64,000 nt of DNA, from the NCBI RefSeq assembly GCF_023674425.1, contig NZ_CP098401.1, positions 2,773,501 through 2,837,500 of the forward strand. Direction: 5' to 3'. The translations under genes and the position numbers were made by a program. This DNA is from Sphingomonas donggukensis. Its GTDB lineage: Bacteria; Pseudomonadota; Alphaproteobacteria; Sphingomonadales; Sphingomonadaceae. Numbering within the stretch: the stretch's first letter is position 1; each line of letters starts with the position of its first letter. Below, piece by piece: positions 25,975-35,288 of the stretch. The notes under the pieces were generated by a model, which was not told the origin of the DNA, did no database searches, and worked only from the letters and a program-made list of their open reading frames with translations.

Positions 25975-27480
25975 ATGAAGCGCCTATTGGCTACCATCGA
26001 TCGCGCGGGCGCCGTGCAGTCCCGGCTGCATGCCTATGTGTTCGCCTGCGCGGCGGCGTGCGTCGCGGGCGCGATGACGGCGGCGCTGGTCCATTATTTC
26101 GGCGTCGCGATGCCGTTCCTGTTCGGGCTGGGCGCGGTGATGGCCAGCGCCTGGATCGGCGGGGCGGGGCCGGCGCTGCTCGCGACCGTGCTCATGCTGG
26201 TGTTCGGCCATCTGGTCTCCCGCGACCTGCCGCCGGTGGAGACCTTGAACCTGGTGGTTCTGAGCGTCTTCTCGGTCGTGCTGGCGGTTACCGGCGAACT
26301 GCTGATGCGCGCGCGCCGGCGCGAGGCGCTCCAGACCGAGCGGCTGACGAAGCGCGACCAGTATCTCCAGTCGATCTTCGAAACGCTGCCCGCGGCGATG
26401 ATGGTGATCGACCGGGCAGGCGCGATCCTGGCCATCAACAAGACCGCAGTCGAGCTGTTCGCGATCGACGAGGCCGACCGCGAATCGCTGTCGATCCAGG
26501 ATCTTATCGCGCTGCCCGAAGCCCCTGGCGCCTCGCCCACCGCCTATGTCGACCGGCTGGTCGCCACCGCGCAGCGATCGCCGTCGGTGATCGGCCAGCC
26601 GCGCGGCGACCGGCCCCAGCTGCACCTGGCGATTGCGGTCGCGCATTTCCAGACGATCAGCCCGCAGCTCATCACCGTCTATCTGCGCGACGAGACGCCG
26701 GCGCGCCGTACCGCGGAGGCGATGGCCGAGGTGCAGGCGAGCGTCGCGCAGCTGGGTCGTGCGGCGGCGCTGGGCGCGATGGGGTCGGCGATCGCGCACG
26801 AACTGAACCAGCCGCTCGCGTCCGCCGCCAACTATGCGGGTGCCGCGCGGTCGCATCTGGTCGCGCGCGGCGATGCACCGGCGCCTGCGCTCGCGGCGGT
26901 CGATGCGACGGTCACCCAGATCGTCCGCGCGGGCGAGATACTGAAGGGTCTGCGCACCTTCGTCCGCGCCGCACCCTTCGCGCCGCAGTGGCTCGACATC
27001 CACGACGTGGTGCGCGAGGCGGCGCAGCTCGGCCATTTCGTGCTCAACGACCTGCGCGTCACACTGACCACGCGCATCGCCGACGGCGTGCATTTCGTCT
27101 GGACCGACCGCGTCCAGATTCAGCAGGTGCTGGTCAACCTGATCAGCAATGCCGCGGAAGCCGTCGCCGACCGCGACGAACGCAACGTGCGCATCGCGGC
27201 GCGTCCGCTGCCCCGCGACGAGATCGAGCTGTCGGTGACCGATACCGGCGGCGGCGTGTCCCCGGAAATCCGCGAGCGGCTGTTCCAGCCGTTCAATACC
27301 TCCAAGGGACTGGGGCTCGGCGTGGGCCTCGCCATTTCGAAGACGATTATCGAAGCGCACGGCGGCAGAATATGGTACGAAAGTGGACCAAAGGGGGCGC
27401 GTTTCTGCCTGACGCTCAAGCACAGTATGCAGCGGGGGGGCGATAGTGACAGTTGGCAGGATAGTGACGTACATCATTGA
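25975..27480 (+). CDS. Membrane-bound FixL-like histidine kinase
   Basis: The 501-aa product has several N-terminal membrane helices (about residues 20-110, a DUF4118-like arrangement), a PAS domain (about 125-235), a HisKA domain with the phospho-acceptor His near 274 (SAIAHELNQPLASAANYAG) and a HATPase domain with N-box VLVNLISNAAEA near 386 and G-box DTGGGVSP. The HELNQPL H-box is that of the FixL/DctB group. No heme-ligand His pattern of FixL was identified in the PAS, so oxygen sensing is not shown. It overlaps the following FixJ-like gene by 35 bp. Confidence 0.9.
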   Translation: MKRLLATIDRAGAVQSRLHAYVFACAAACVAGAMTAALVHYFGVAMPFLFGLGAVMASAWIGGAGPALLATVLMLVFGHLVSRDLPPVETLNLVVLSVFSVVLAVTGELLMRARRREALQTERLTKRDQYLQSIFETLPAAMMVIDRAGAILAINKTAVELFAIDEADRESLSIQDLIALPEAPGASPTAYVDRLVATAQRSPSVIGQPRGDRPQLHLAIAVAHFQTISPQLITVYLRDETPARRTAEAMAEVQASVAQLGRAAALGAMGSAIAHELNQPLASAANYAGAARSHLVARGDAPAPALAAVDATVTQIVRAGEILKGLRTFVRAAPFAPQWLDIHDVVREAAQLGHFVLNDLRVTLTTRIADGVHFVWTDRVQIQQVLVNLISNAAEAVADRDERNVRIAARPLPRDEIELSVTDTGGGVSPEIRERLFQPFNTSKGLGLGVGLAISKTIIEAHGGRIWYESGPKGARFCLTLKHSMQRGGDSDSWQDSDVHH

Positions 27481-28075
27481 CGACGATGCGGAAGTTTGCC
27501 GCTCGCTCGCTATGTTGCTGGCTGCCGAGGGGTTCGATGCACGGACGTTCGCCTCCGCCGAGTCGTTCATCGACTCGCTGCCCGCGCTGGTCCCCGGCAT
27601 CATCCTGACCGACGTGCGCATGCCCGGGATGACGGGAATCGAGCTGCTCGCGGCGCTGCCTGCGCACGATCGCACCGACCCCGTGGTGGTGATGACGGGT
27701 CACGCCGACGTGCCGCTGGCGGTGCAGGCGCTGAAGGGCGGGGCGGCGGACTTCATCGAAAAGCCGTTCGTCGCCGACGCGATCGTCTCGGCGATCCGCC
27801 ACTGCGCCGCCGCCGACCAGTCGGAGGCGCGGCGCATGCTCGCCTCGCTCACCAAGCGCGAGCTGGAGGTGTTCGTCTATCTGGTCGACGGCGCCACCAA
27901 CAAGCGGATCGCGCTGGAACTCGGCATCAGCCCGCGCACGGTCGAGATCTACCGCGCGAAGGTCATGGAAAAGATGCAGGCGAGCAGCCTGTCACGCCTG
28001 GTGCGGCTGGGCGTGGAGGCGGGGCTCGGCCACGATGTGTCGGCTGCGCCGGTGATGCTCAATCGGCAGGTCTAG
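27446..28075 (+). CDS. FixJ-like response regulator
   Basis: The 209-aa product has a receiver with acidic residues D12-D14, phospho-acceptor D56 (ILTDVRMPGMTG) and K of EKPF near 105, then a LuxR/GerE helix-turn-helix at about 138-195 (LTKRELEVFVYLVDGATNKR). It is the expected partner of the kinase whose gene it overlaps. The start is GTG 27446 after a G-rich stretch. The 3' end overlaps a convergent kinase gene by 84 bp. Confidence 0.92.
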   Translation: MTVGRIVTYIIDDDAEVCRSLAMLLAAEGFDARTFASAESFIDSLPALVPGIILTDVRMPGMTGIELLAALPAHDRTDPVVVMTGHADVPLAVQALKGGAADFIEKPFVADAIVSAIRHCAAADQSEARRMLASLTKRELEVFVYLVDGATNKRIALELGISPRTVEIYRAKVMEKMQASSLSRLVRLGVEAGLGHDVSAAPVMLNRQV

Positions 28076-29275
28076 CTGGCAGACGAAGCCGGTGGGCGCG
28101 AAGCGGAACGCGGCGTGCGCGCCCTTCGACGTCGACAGCACCCGGTCGATGAAATCGAGTCCCTGCCCGCGCGCCGCGGGCTCGCGCACCAGCGGGCCGC
28201 CGATCTCGCGCCATTCGACGTGCAGCATCGTGCGGTCGGGCTCGGCGATCCGGCACCAGCGCAGCGTCACCATGCCCGCCCGGACCGACAGCGCGCCGTG
28301 TTTCACGCAATTGGTCGCCAGCTCGTGCAGGATCAGCGCCAGCGTGTTGCCCCACCGCCGCGTGACCGCGACGTCGTCGCCCTCGATCAGGACGCGGCGG
28401 TCGGCGGGATCGTGGAAACGGTCGAGGATGCGGCGCCCGATCCGCGCCACCGAACAGTCGGCGGCGAGCACCTCGTTGCCGACATAGCCCGCGGTCTGGA
28501 GCGAGCGCAGCCGGTCGAGCAGCCGCGCGACGCCCGCGGCATCGGGGTGGCGGCCCAAAGTGTCGGTGGTCAGCGCCGCCATCAACGTCACGATGTTGCG
28601 CAACCGGTGGCCGAGTTCCTGCCGCAGCACCGCGTCGAAATCGCTTTCCGCGCGGCGGTCCTCGACATCGATCGCCGCCAGCAGACTCGTCGCGCGACCG
28701 CCGTCCGCGGCGATCGCCGGGCGTCCCGCCAGCCGCAGCTCGTGCCGCCGCCCGGGACCGCCGGCATCGGCGAATCGCAGCTCCACCGGCTGGGTCACGG
28801 GCAGGGTCAGGCGGTGGCGATCGACCGGGTCGATCAGCGCGGCGAGCATCGTGCCGGCGCGGGCGATGCCCTCTGCGCCCGGCGCCAGCAGCCAGAACGG
28901 CGCATTGGCCCACAGGATCGCGCCGGCGCGGTCGACCAGGCACAGCGGCAACGCCAGTTCGGCCAGCGCGATCGCCGGCTGCCCCTGATCCGCCAGGATG
29001 GCCGACACTACCGGTTCCTGCTCGATCAGCAGCGACTCGGCGGCGACATCGACTCGGGCTGTGCCATCGGCGGCGAAGGACACCGCGACCGGAACCACGC
29101 CCGGCGTGCCGGGCAGGTGGTCGGGCAGCGCACCGGACGGCTGCTGGGCCGAAGGCGCGGCGAGTGGCTGGGCGGGCGATTCGGCGGGCGTTTCGACCTG
29201 CTGCGCGATCACAACCGGCGATGCCCCGCGCGCGGTATCGGTGGCGGTCCAGCCCGCGATCTCGTGGATGTCCAT
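27992..29275 (-). CDS. PAS-domain histidine kinase of the HWE/HisKA_2 type
   Basis: The 427-aa product starts at ATG 29275 behind GGGAGG; the open frame continues upstream without support. It has a poorly conserved N-terminus, a PAS-like region (about 120-210; LALPLCLVDRAGAILWANAP), the H-box GHRLRNIVTLMAALTTD near 245, and an ATPase end with LILHELATNCVKHGALS, the N-box form of HWE kinases. No membrane segment is evident, so it is probably cytosolic. Its 3' end runs 84 bp into the FixJ-like gene on the other strand. Such kinases often feed general-stress or light responses in alphaproteobacteria; no partner is identifiable. Confidence 0.85.
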   Translation of the reverse strand: MDIHEIAGWTATDTARGASPVVIAQQVETPAESPAQPLAAPSAQQPSGALPDHLPGTPGVVPVAVSFAADGTARVDVAAESLLIEQEPVVSAILADQGQPAIALAELALPLCLVDRAGAILWANAPFWLLAPGAEGIARAGTMLAALIDPVDRHRLTLPVTQPVELRFADAGGPGRRHELRLAGRPAIAADGGRATSLLAAIDVEDRRAESDFDAVLRQELGHRLRNIVTLMAALTTDTLGRHPDAAGVARLLDRLRSLQTAGYVGNEVLAADCSVARIGRRILDRFHDPADRRVLIEGDDVAVTRRWGNTLALILHELATNCVKHGALSVRAGMVTLRWCRIAEPDRTMLHVEWREIGGPLVREPAARGQGLDFIDRVLSTSKGAHAAFRFAPTGFVCQLDLPIEHHRRSRHIVAEPRLHAQPHQA

Positions 29276-29509
29276 GCCCGCCTCCCGCTGCCGTGCCCCG
29301 TGCCGGTCCGGCGCGCCGATCCGACGCCACGATCCGACTGCTGAAGATGCCGGCGGCGCCAGCGGTCCGCCCGGCCCGCATCCGTCGTACGCAACGCCGC
29401 GACCGCGCGCCATCATCCGGGCTGCTCACGTCGATTGACTAGGTATTCGTCCTGATTCCGGGCCGTCCCTGTCCGGGGTATCCGGTTATACAAATTGAAC
29501 AATAGCACT

Positions 29510-30181
29510 ATGGCGCAGCCGGCGACGTCCTGTCGCAATGTTGTGCTGTGCGAAGCGGGGGCGCTGCCGGTGCATATGTTGATGGAGAACGGTTCGGTTC
29601 AACCGGCGATCATTCCGGAACTGGTCGACGAACGCAGCCTGTGCTTCGAGTCGGACACCAGCGCCAATTTCGTCATCGACATCGACGGGACGCTGCGCCA
29701 CGCCAACGACGCGGCGCGCGGCATGGTGTTTTCGGGCCTGCTGCAGATCGATGCCAAGCAGCGGCTGGGGCTGGCGCGGGGCGTCGGTCGGCATGGCTAT
29801 CCGTCATCCCCGTCGCTGCGGTCCAGCATCGGCACGCAGGTGCGCCAGATCGCGCCGAACCGCTGGCTGGCGGTGATGGTGCGGCCGATCCCCGGCGCGC
29901 CCGAGCTGCTCCACGTCCGCGCCCGCGAAATCCGCCTGGACGGAGAGATCGACCTGTCGATGGTCGCCGACGAATTCGGCATCAGCGACAGCGAGGCGCC
30001 GGTGCTCGAGGGGCTCGCCCAGGCGATCTGTCCGAAGGAGATCTCGCGCTCGCTCGGCTTGTCGATCCACACCATCCGTTCGCACATCCGCGCGATCTAC
30101 GCGAAGATCGGCGTAAGAACAGCTGCCGAGGCGCAGCGCCGGGTGCTTCAGGTATACTACGTAATGAAATCTATTAGCTGA
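29510..30181 (+). CDS. LuxR-family regulator with PAS-like sensor region
   Basis: The product, about 223 aa, has a PAS-like N-terminal part (SANFVIDIDGTLRHANDAAR near 50) and a C-terminal LuxR/GerE helix-turn-helix with SRSLGLSIHTIRSHIRAIYA. The start is unsure: TTG 29495, ATG 29510 and ATG 29573 or 29579 are in frame and none has a clear ribosome site. It lies 108 bp upstream of the chaperone-usher pilus operon in the same direction and is the natural candidate for its regulator, though this is inference. Confidence 0.82.
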   Translation: MAQPATSCRNVVLCEAGALPVHMLMENGSVQPAIIPELVDERSLCFESDTSANFVIDIDGTLRHANDAARGMVFSGLLQIDAKQRLGLARGVGRHGYPSSPSLRSSIGTQVRQIAPNRWLAVMVRPIPGAPELLHVRAREIRLDGEIDLSMVADEFGISDSEAPVLEGLAQAICPKEISRSLGLSIHTIRSHIRAIYAKIGVRTAAEAQRRVLQVYYVMKSIS

Positions 30182-30288
30182 TCGGCGTCAGTCGCGATGA
30201 TAGATAATCTCGGGGAAGATCGACCAAAAGACTGGTCCTAAGTGGAATTGCCCGATGGGGGCATTCACACAGCATTAAGGAAATTGAT

Positions 30289-30756
30289 ATGTCGATCTCC
30301 AAGCTTTTCGCAATGGGCGTTCTGGCATCGGTCGGGGCGATGGGTCTGTCGGGCACGGCCAACGCCGATACGCTGACCACCTCGGGCTCGGTCACGCCGG
30401 TCTGCTCGGTCACCTCGACGGCGCGGTCGTTCGATGCCCAGAAGGCGACCATCCAGAACATCGCCGGCGTGGTGGTGAAGTGCAACATCCCGGGGACCAA
30501 GAGCCTCACGGTCGATCCGCTCAACGGATTCTTCAGTGGCCCGACGAACCTCGACTATCTGCTGACGCTCGACCTCGACGGCGGCCTGCTGCCGTTCAAC
30601 GCGGTGAACTTCACCGGCGCGCCGCAGAGCTCGGTGATCGGGGCGCCTGACGCCAATGTCGCCGGCGGCCTGCCGGGCAACTTCTCGGTGACGCTGCTCA
30701 ACACCGCGTTCCTCGCGGGCTCGTACACCGAAACCTGGGTGATGACCGTCGCCTGA
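30289..30756 (+). CDS. Spore coat U (SCPU)-type pilus subunit
   Basis: The 155-aa product has a signal peptide cleaved near NADTLTTSG, two cysteines likely to form a disulfide (SVTPVCSVTS and VVVKCNIPG) and a beta-rich pattern ending ETWVMTVA. This fits SCPU-domain pilins of archaic chaperone-usher systems such as Csu. AAGGA precedes ATG 30289. It is followed by an intrinsic terminator and then by the chaperone, usher and second SCPU-like gene, so it is probably the major shaft subunit. Confidence 0.82.
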   Translation: MSISKLFAMGVLASVGAMGLSGTANADTLTTSGSVTPVCSVTSTARSFDAQKATIQNIAGVVVKCNIPGTKSLTVDPLNGFFSGPTNLDYLLTLDLDGGLLPFNAVNFTGAPQSSVIGAPDANVAGGLPGNFSVTLLNTAFLAGSYTETWVMTVA

Positions 30757-30766
30757 CGGTCGGTCC

Positions 30767-30810
30767 GGCCAGGATCGTCGGGGGGCGCCCGGCGGTCCTG
30801 GCCATTTTTT
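30767..30810 (+). terminator. Intrinsic terminator/attenuator after the pilin gene
   Basis: GGCCAGGA (30767-30774) pairs with TCCTGGCC (30796-30803), with further GC pairs inside, and is followed by ATTTTTT (30804-30810). It lies 11 bp beyond the pilin stop and 18 bp before the chaperone start. Partial read-through would give much more pilin than chaperone and usher mRNA, as the stoichiometry of a pilus requires. Confidence 0.85.
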
Positions 30811-30828
30811 CTGATGGGGGGAATGGTG

Positions 30829-31584
30829 ATGCGATCGCACGTCCGGATCGGCCTGATGCTCACGCTGGCGACGGTGTCGCTGCCCGCGGCCTATGCCTAC
30901 AGCGTCCAGCCGATGATCTATTCGTTGACGCCGTCCGGATCGGGCGCGAGCGCGCGGATCACCATCACCAATTCCAAGGAAGGCCTGCTCAACGTCGAGA
31001 TCGAGCCCTATTCGGTCGTCGCCGACGATGCGGGCAAGCGCACCTTCACGCCCGCGCCCGACGATTTCCTGATCTTCCCGCCGCAGGCGAGCATCCAGGG
31101 CGACAAGAGCCAGTTGTTCCAGGTCCGCTACGTCGGCGCGCCGACGCTGGCCAAGGGCAAGGTCTATGTCCTGCGCGTGCGCCAGATGAACACGATCGAC
31201 CTGGTGAAGCCGCAGGATCCGGCCGCGCAGACCCAGACCCAGCTGAAGATGTCGGTCAATTTCAACACGACCGCCATCGTCCAGCCGCGCGAGATGACCC
31301 CGAAGATCAGCGTGGAGCGCGATCTGGCCCCGGACGCCAACGGCATCCTGCGCGGCCGCATCACCAACACCGGCGTCGGGGTGGCCGATCTGACCCGCGT
31401 CGCCTGGGGGCTCGACCGCGCGGGCAAGCAGGAAGCGATCGCGCAGGACCAGGTGAAATACGGCGAGGCGATCTTCCTCGAACCCGGGCATAGCCGCGAC
31501 ATCGCGCTGTCGGACAAGATCAGGACACCGGCCCGGCTGGTCCTGACGCAACCGGGGGACAAAAATGGAGCGCGGCGATCGTAG
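30829..31584 (+). CDS. Periplasmic pilus chaperone (PapD-like)
   Basis: The 251-aa product has a signal peptide (to about residue 20) and two immunoglobulin-like domains. The first contains ARITITNSKEGLLNVEIEPY and the conserved FLIFPPQASIQGDKSQLFQVR segment with its basic and hydrophobic donor-strand residues. The second is less conserved. It should hold pilin subunits in the periplasm by donor-strand complementation and hand them to the usher. ATG 30829 is preferred because GGGGGGA lies 7 bp before it; ATG 30814 and 30823 are possible. The 3' end overlaps the usher gene by 20 bp. Confidence 0.85.
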   Translation: MRSHVRIGLMLTLATVSLPAAYAYSVQPMIYSLTPSGSGASARITITNSKEGLLNVEIEPYSVVADDAGKRTFTPAPDDFLIFPPQASIQGDKSQLFQVRYVGAPTLAKGKVYVLRVRQMNTIDLVKPQDPAAQTQTQLKMSVNFNTTAIVQPREMTPKISVERDLAPDANGILRGRITNTGVGVADLTRVAWGLDRAGKQEAIAQDQVKYGEAIFLEPGHSRDIALSDKIRTPARLVLTQPGDKNGARRS

Positions 31585-34207
31585 CGAGGCATATCCTCGA
31601 TCTGGGGTGGGACGACGCCGGCGCGGGATCACGCGCCGCCTGATGACGACGGTGGCGGTCGCTGCGATCGCCGCTGCGCCCGGGATCGCCGGAGCGACGG
31701 ACATGGCAGCCGCAGCCGGCATCGCCGGCGCCGGCACCGCGTCGCCCCGGCTCATGGTCGATCCGGCCCCGCTGGCCGGCGACGAGCGCGTCACGGCGCC
31801 CGGGCCTCCCCCCCGCTCGGGCGCGGTGACGCCAGCCGACGCGCAGGATGCGCCGGCGCCACGGTCGATCGTGCCGCGCGGACAGGTCGACATATTGGCG
31901 CCCCTGCTCGTCAACGACCGTCTGGTCGGGGAGATCGATGTGAAGGCCGATGCGGCAGGATCGGGCGATATCGACGCGGCACGGCTCGCGGCGCTGCTCG
32001 GCGGCCTGCTCGATCCCGAACTGCGCGCCGGGCTGACCGCGCGGATCGCCGGACGCGCGCGGGTACCGCTCGACGGGCTGTCGGTGGACCCGATGACCAT
32101 CGTGTACGACCCCGCGACGCTGGAGGTGCGCGTCACCCTGCCGCCGGCGCGCATGCTGTCGCAGACCGTCAGTTTCCGTGGCAGCGAGACGCCCGAACCC
32201 GGACGCTACATGCCGCAGGCGCGCTATGCCGGCGGCGTGGCGCTGGGGGCGACCCAACGCTTCATCGAAAGCGGCCCCAACACCGGGCGCGCGCCGCTGC
32301 TGCTGAGTGCCGACGGCTTCCTGACGGTCGGCAGGTTCCCCGGCGTCACACTGCAGAGCGGCGGCCTGTTCACCGAAGTCCCGGGCGGTCGCTACACCTT
32401 CGAACGCGCGCAGACTCGCGTCAGCTACGACGATTTCGGAAAGGCGATCCATTATGTCGCCGGCGAGTTCAATCCGGCGCTCACCGGTTTCCAGGGCGGC
32501 GCGCGGATGCTCGGCATCGGCGTCGCGCGCGACTATGCCGGCATCCGCCCGTTCGAGAATATCCGCCCCTCGGGCCGCGGCGGGATCACGCTGGAGCGGC
32601 CGTCCACCGTGATCGTCGAGGTGAACGGGATCGAGACGCGCCGGCTGCAGCTCGATTCGGGCCGCTACCAGCTGACCGACCTGTCGGCGGCATCGGGCGC
32701 CAACGACGTGCGGCTGTTCGTGCAGGACGACCTCGGCCGCCGCGAAGTCGCCTCGGCGGCGTTCTTCACCGCCACCGCGATGCTCGCCCCCGGGCTCACC
32801 GATTTCGGCTTCGCGCTCGGCAGGCGGGAAAGCGTGCGCACCGTGTACGGCGGGCCGCTGACCGCGACCGGATACGTCCGGCGCGGCATCGGCGGCAACC
32901 TGACGCTGGGGGCGGGGGGGCAATATGCCGCCGGCGACTGGCAGACCAATGGCGAGGCGGTGGTCGGGACTCCGCTCGGCCTGTTCCGCTTGCAAGGTAG
33001 CGCCAGCAACGTCGCGGGCCGCGCCGGCCACGCGGTCAGCCTCGACTGGCTGCACAGCTTCGACCGGGGCGGCACGTCGTGGAGCTTCACGGTGCTGTCG
33101 ACGCTGTTCAGCCGCGACTTCGCATCGCCCTTCGACCGGCTGGGGCGGGTCAACGACAACAAGTGGCGGATCGATGCGCGCGCCGACTGGCGCCGCGGGC
33201 CGCTGTCGCTGGCGCTCACCTCGACGCTGGCGCGCAACCGGTCGCGTACCGAGGAGCAGCGGATCGAACTCACCGGCTATTATTCGCGGGGACGCGTGGC
33301 CTTCAGCGGGGGCGGCGGGTTCGAGAAGCTCGGCACGAACGGCTGGCGCCCGCGTGCGCTGCTCGGCATCTCGGTGCAGCTCGGCCAGCGCACGACCGCC
33401 TCGATCCGCGCCGACACCCGCCGCGGCGCGGTGGTGGGCGAGATCAGCCGCTACCCGCTCGACCAGGTCGGCGACGTGTCGGGAAGGGTGCAACTGGTCC
33501 GCGAACACGACCGCATCGGCCTGGCCGGCGACGCGCGCTATTTCGGCAACCGCTTCATCGCCGGGCTGGAACAGAGCCTCTTCTATGCGCAGAATCCGAA
33601 CGGCATCGGCACGCGGGAGACGATCGTGCGCGCCTCCACATTCGTCGGCATCGCCGACGGCTCGATCGCGCTCGGGCGTCCGACCACGGGCAATTTCGCG
33701 ATCTACGACCGGCACCGCTCGTTGAAGGGGGCCGCGATCACGGTTCGCGACGAATCCGGGCTGGTCGTCGCCAGGCAGGACTGGCTGGGCGCGCCGATCG
33801 CGCCGTTCAACCGCGTGTTCAGCCCCGTGCTCCAGACCTATGAGGTCGATCCGGTGCCGACCGGCTATGATCTGGGCGAAAGCCGGCTGTCGGCCTTCCC
33901 CGGCGCCTTTTCGGGCTACCGCGTGCCGGTCGGCTCGGACGCGTCGCGGGTCGCGATCGGATATCTGATCGGTCCCGACGGGCCGATCGCGACGATGTCG
34001 GGCGTCGTCGAGCGGATCGGCGGGCCGAAGTCCGAACCCCGTCCCTTCTTCACCAACGCCGCCGGGCGCTTCGCGGTCGATAGCCTGGAGCCCGGCACCT
34101 ACCGGATGATGATCGGAACGACCGAGGTCGCGCGGTTCGCGATCGGTTCCAAGAGCGAAGGACTGGTCGATGTCGGAAAGCTCTCTGCGAAAGCTATCCC
34201 GCAATAA
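31565..34207 (+). CDS. Outer-membrane pilus usher
   Basis: The 880-aa product has a signal region (about residues 25-45), a Pro-rich linker, an N-terminal chaperone-binding domain (VDILAPLLVNDRLVGEIDVK), a 24-strand barrel (GRYTFERAQTRVSYDDFGK, VEVNGIETRRLQLDSGRYQL, DVRLFVQDDLGRREVASAAF), and C-terminal domains with FTNAAGRFAVDSLEPGTYRM. These are usher features. The first 25 residues are Arg-rich and unusual, so ATG 31643 (MTTVAVAAIAAAP) is a possible alternative start. It overlaps both neighbours, which argues for one operon. Confidence 0.88.
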   Translation: MERGDRSEAYPRSGVGRRRRGITRRLMTTVAVAAIAAAPGIAGATDMAAAAGIAGAGTASPRLMVDPAPLAGDERVTAPGPPPRSGAVTPADAQDAPAPRSIVPRGQVDILAPLLVNDRLVGEIDVKADAAGSGDIDAARLAALLGGLLDPELRAGLTARIAGRARVPLDGLSVDPMTIVYDPATLEVRVTLPPARMLSQTVSFRGSETPEPGRYMPQARYAGGVALGATQRFIESGPNTGRAPLLLSADGFLTVGRFPGVTLQSGGLFTEVPGGRYTFERAQTRVSYDDFGKAIHYVAGEFNPALTGFQGGARMLGIGVARDYAGIRPFENIRPSGRGGITLERPSTVIVEVNGIETRRLQLDSGRYQLTDLSAASGANDVRLFVQDDLGRREVASAAFFTATAMLAPGLTDFGFALGRRESVRTVYGGPLTATGYVRRGIGGNLTLGAGGQYAAGDWQTNGEAVVGTPLGLFRLQGSASNVAGRAGHAVSLDWLHSFDRGGTSWSFTVLSTLFSRDFASPFDRLGRVNDNKWRIDARADWRRGPLSLALTSTLARNRSRTEEQRIELTGYYSRGRVAFSGGGGFEKLGTNGWRPRALLGISVQLGQRTTASIRADTRRGAVVGEISRYPLDQVGDVSGRVQLVREHDRIGLAGDARYFGNRFIAGLEQSLFYAQNPNGIGTRETIVRASTFVGIADGSIALGRPTTGNFAIYDRHRSLKGAAITVRDESGLVVARQDWLGAPIAPFNRVFSPVLQTYEVDPVPTGYDLGESRLSAFPGAFSGYRVPVGSDASRVAIGYLIGPDGPIATMSGVVERIGGPKSEPRPFFTNAAGRFAVDSLEPGTYRMMIGTTEVARFAIGSKSEGLVDVGKLSAKAIPQ

Positions 34208-35078
34208 GGTGCCGCTCGCGGTGCTGGTGGCGGCCGGCATCGCCGCGCTGGCCGCCACGCCTGCCGCCGCCTGCACGGTGCGGCTCGGGCCGGTCAATGC
34301 GGTGCCGATCGCCTACGACCCGTTCGTCGTCGCGGCGGCGGGGGGATGGGTCCGCGTGTCGGTCGACCTGGTCGACGGCGACGCCTGCGACACCGCGGTG
34401 GTGCTGACCGACGACGGCGCGTCGCCGCTGCGCACCCTGACGTTCGGTCCCGGCGCCGCGGTCGCGTTCCGCCCGCGGCTGCGGCCCGGCGCGAACGTGC
34501 GCGAGGGTACCGACCCGGCGGAGGCGAGCGTGGCGCTGACCGCCGCCAGCCCGCATGCCGAGATCGCCTGGTACCTCGAAAGCACCGGCGACGGCGTGCT
34601 GCCGCCGGGCGACTATGTCCAGCCGGTCAAGGTGCAGGTCCGCGCGCCGGTAGAGGGCGGGCCGCCGTCGACCGGCGCGGTGGCGCTGCGCAGCGTCGCG
34701 CGGGCGCAGATCAACCTTGCCGGCACCGCCGTCGCCTATGACTCCGGGTCCGATGCTGCGACGATCGAACTCGGCGAACTGCGCAGCGGCAGCAGCGGTC
34801 GCGCCTTCCTGCAGCTGCGTGGCAATACCCAGGCGCATCTGTCGTTCACCTCGCAGCAGCACGGCTATCTCGCGAGCACCGGGGCGAGCGGGCGGATCGC
34901 CTATGCGATGACCTTCGACGGGCGCCCGGTTGACCTTGCCGCGCCGGCGACCATCGCCATCGACGCCCCGCCCTCGCTGCGCGGCGCCTCGTTCGAACTG
35001 GCGGTCCGCGTCCCCGACGTCACCGGCGCGGTCGCCGGCCGCTACAGCGACACGGTGGTGATCGACGTCTCGCCGTAA
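34170..35078 (+). CDS. SCPU-domain protein, probable pilus tip subunit
   Basis: The 302-aa product has a signal peptide ending near ATPAAACTVRLG and two beta-rich regions, the second (about 165-302) ending GRYSDTVVIDVSP, the usual final strand of SCPU domains. Twice the length of the pilin and last in the operon, it corresponds in position to CsuE-type tip adhesins. The start lies 38 bp inside the usher gene. Binding target unknown. Confidence 0.72.
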   Translation: MSESSLRKLSRNKVPLAVLVAAGIAALAATPAAACTVRLGPVNAVPIAYDPFVVAAAGGWVRVSVDLVDGDACDTAVVLTDDGASPLRTLTFGPGAAVAFRPRLRPGANVREGTDPAEASVALTAASPHAEIAWYLESTGDGVLPPGDYVQPVKVQVRAPVEGGPPSTGAVALRSVARAQINLAGTAVAYDSGSDAATIELGELRSGSSGRAFLQLRGNTQAHLSFTSQQHGYLASTGASGRIAYAMTFDGRPVDLAAPATIAIDAPPSLRGASFELAVRVPDVTGAVAGRYSDTVVIDVSP

Positions 35079-35159
35079 GGGAGCGATCCGAAAGGGGGAA
35101 GCCATATGCCACACGATCTCCCGCCGACCTGGATCGGGCGGGGGCCGGCGCATCGGAAA

Positions 35160-35191
35160 AATGGTGCCACATAGAGGACAAAAATTGGCAC
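35160..35191. other. Candidate left attachment site of an integrated element
   Basis: AATGGTGCC-N4-AGAGGAC (35160-35179) matches 53052-53071, the 3' end of the tRNA-Leu gene plus two bases, at 16 of 20 positions without gaps. It also contains inverted arms GTGCCA (35164-35169) and TGGCAC (35186-35191). It lies in the 210-bp non-coding gap between the pilus operon and the sulfur genes, where gene content changes. Hybrid sites of large serine recombinases need to share only a short core, so imperfect identity is acceptable. This remains an inference. Confidence 0.45.
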
Positions 35192-35288
35192 TCAGATCGT
35201 TGGACAATTTCCGTAAACCGCGGGTGATGTGCGCGCGATGTTGCGCACGTTCAGACGAAACCGCCAGTTGAGTAGCCACGCTGCTATC

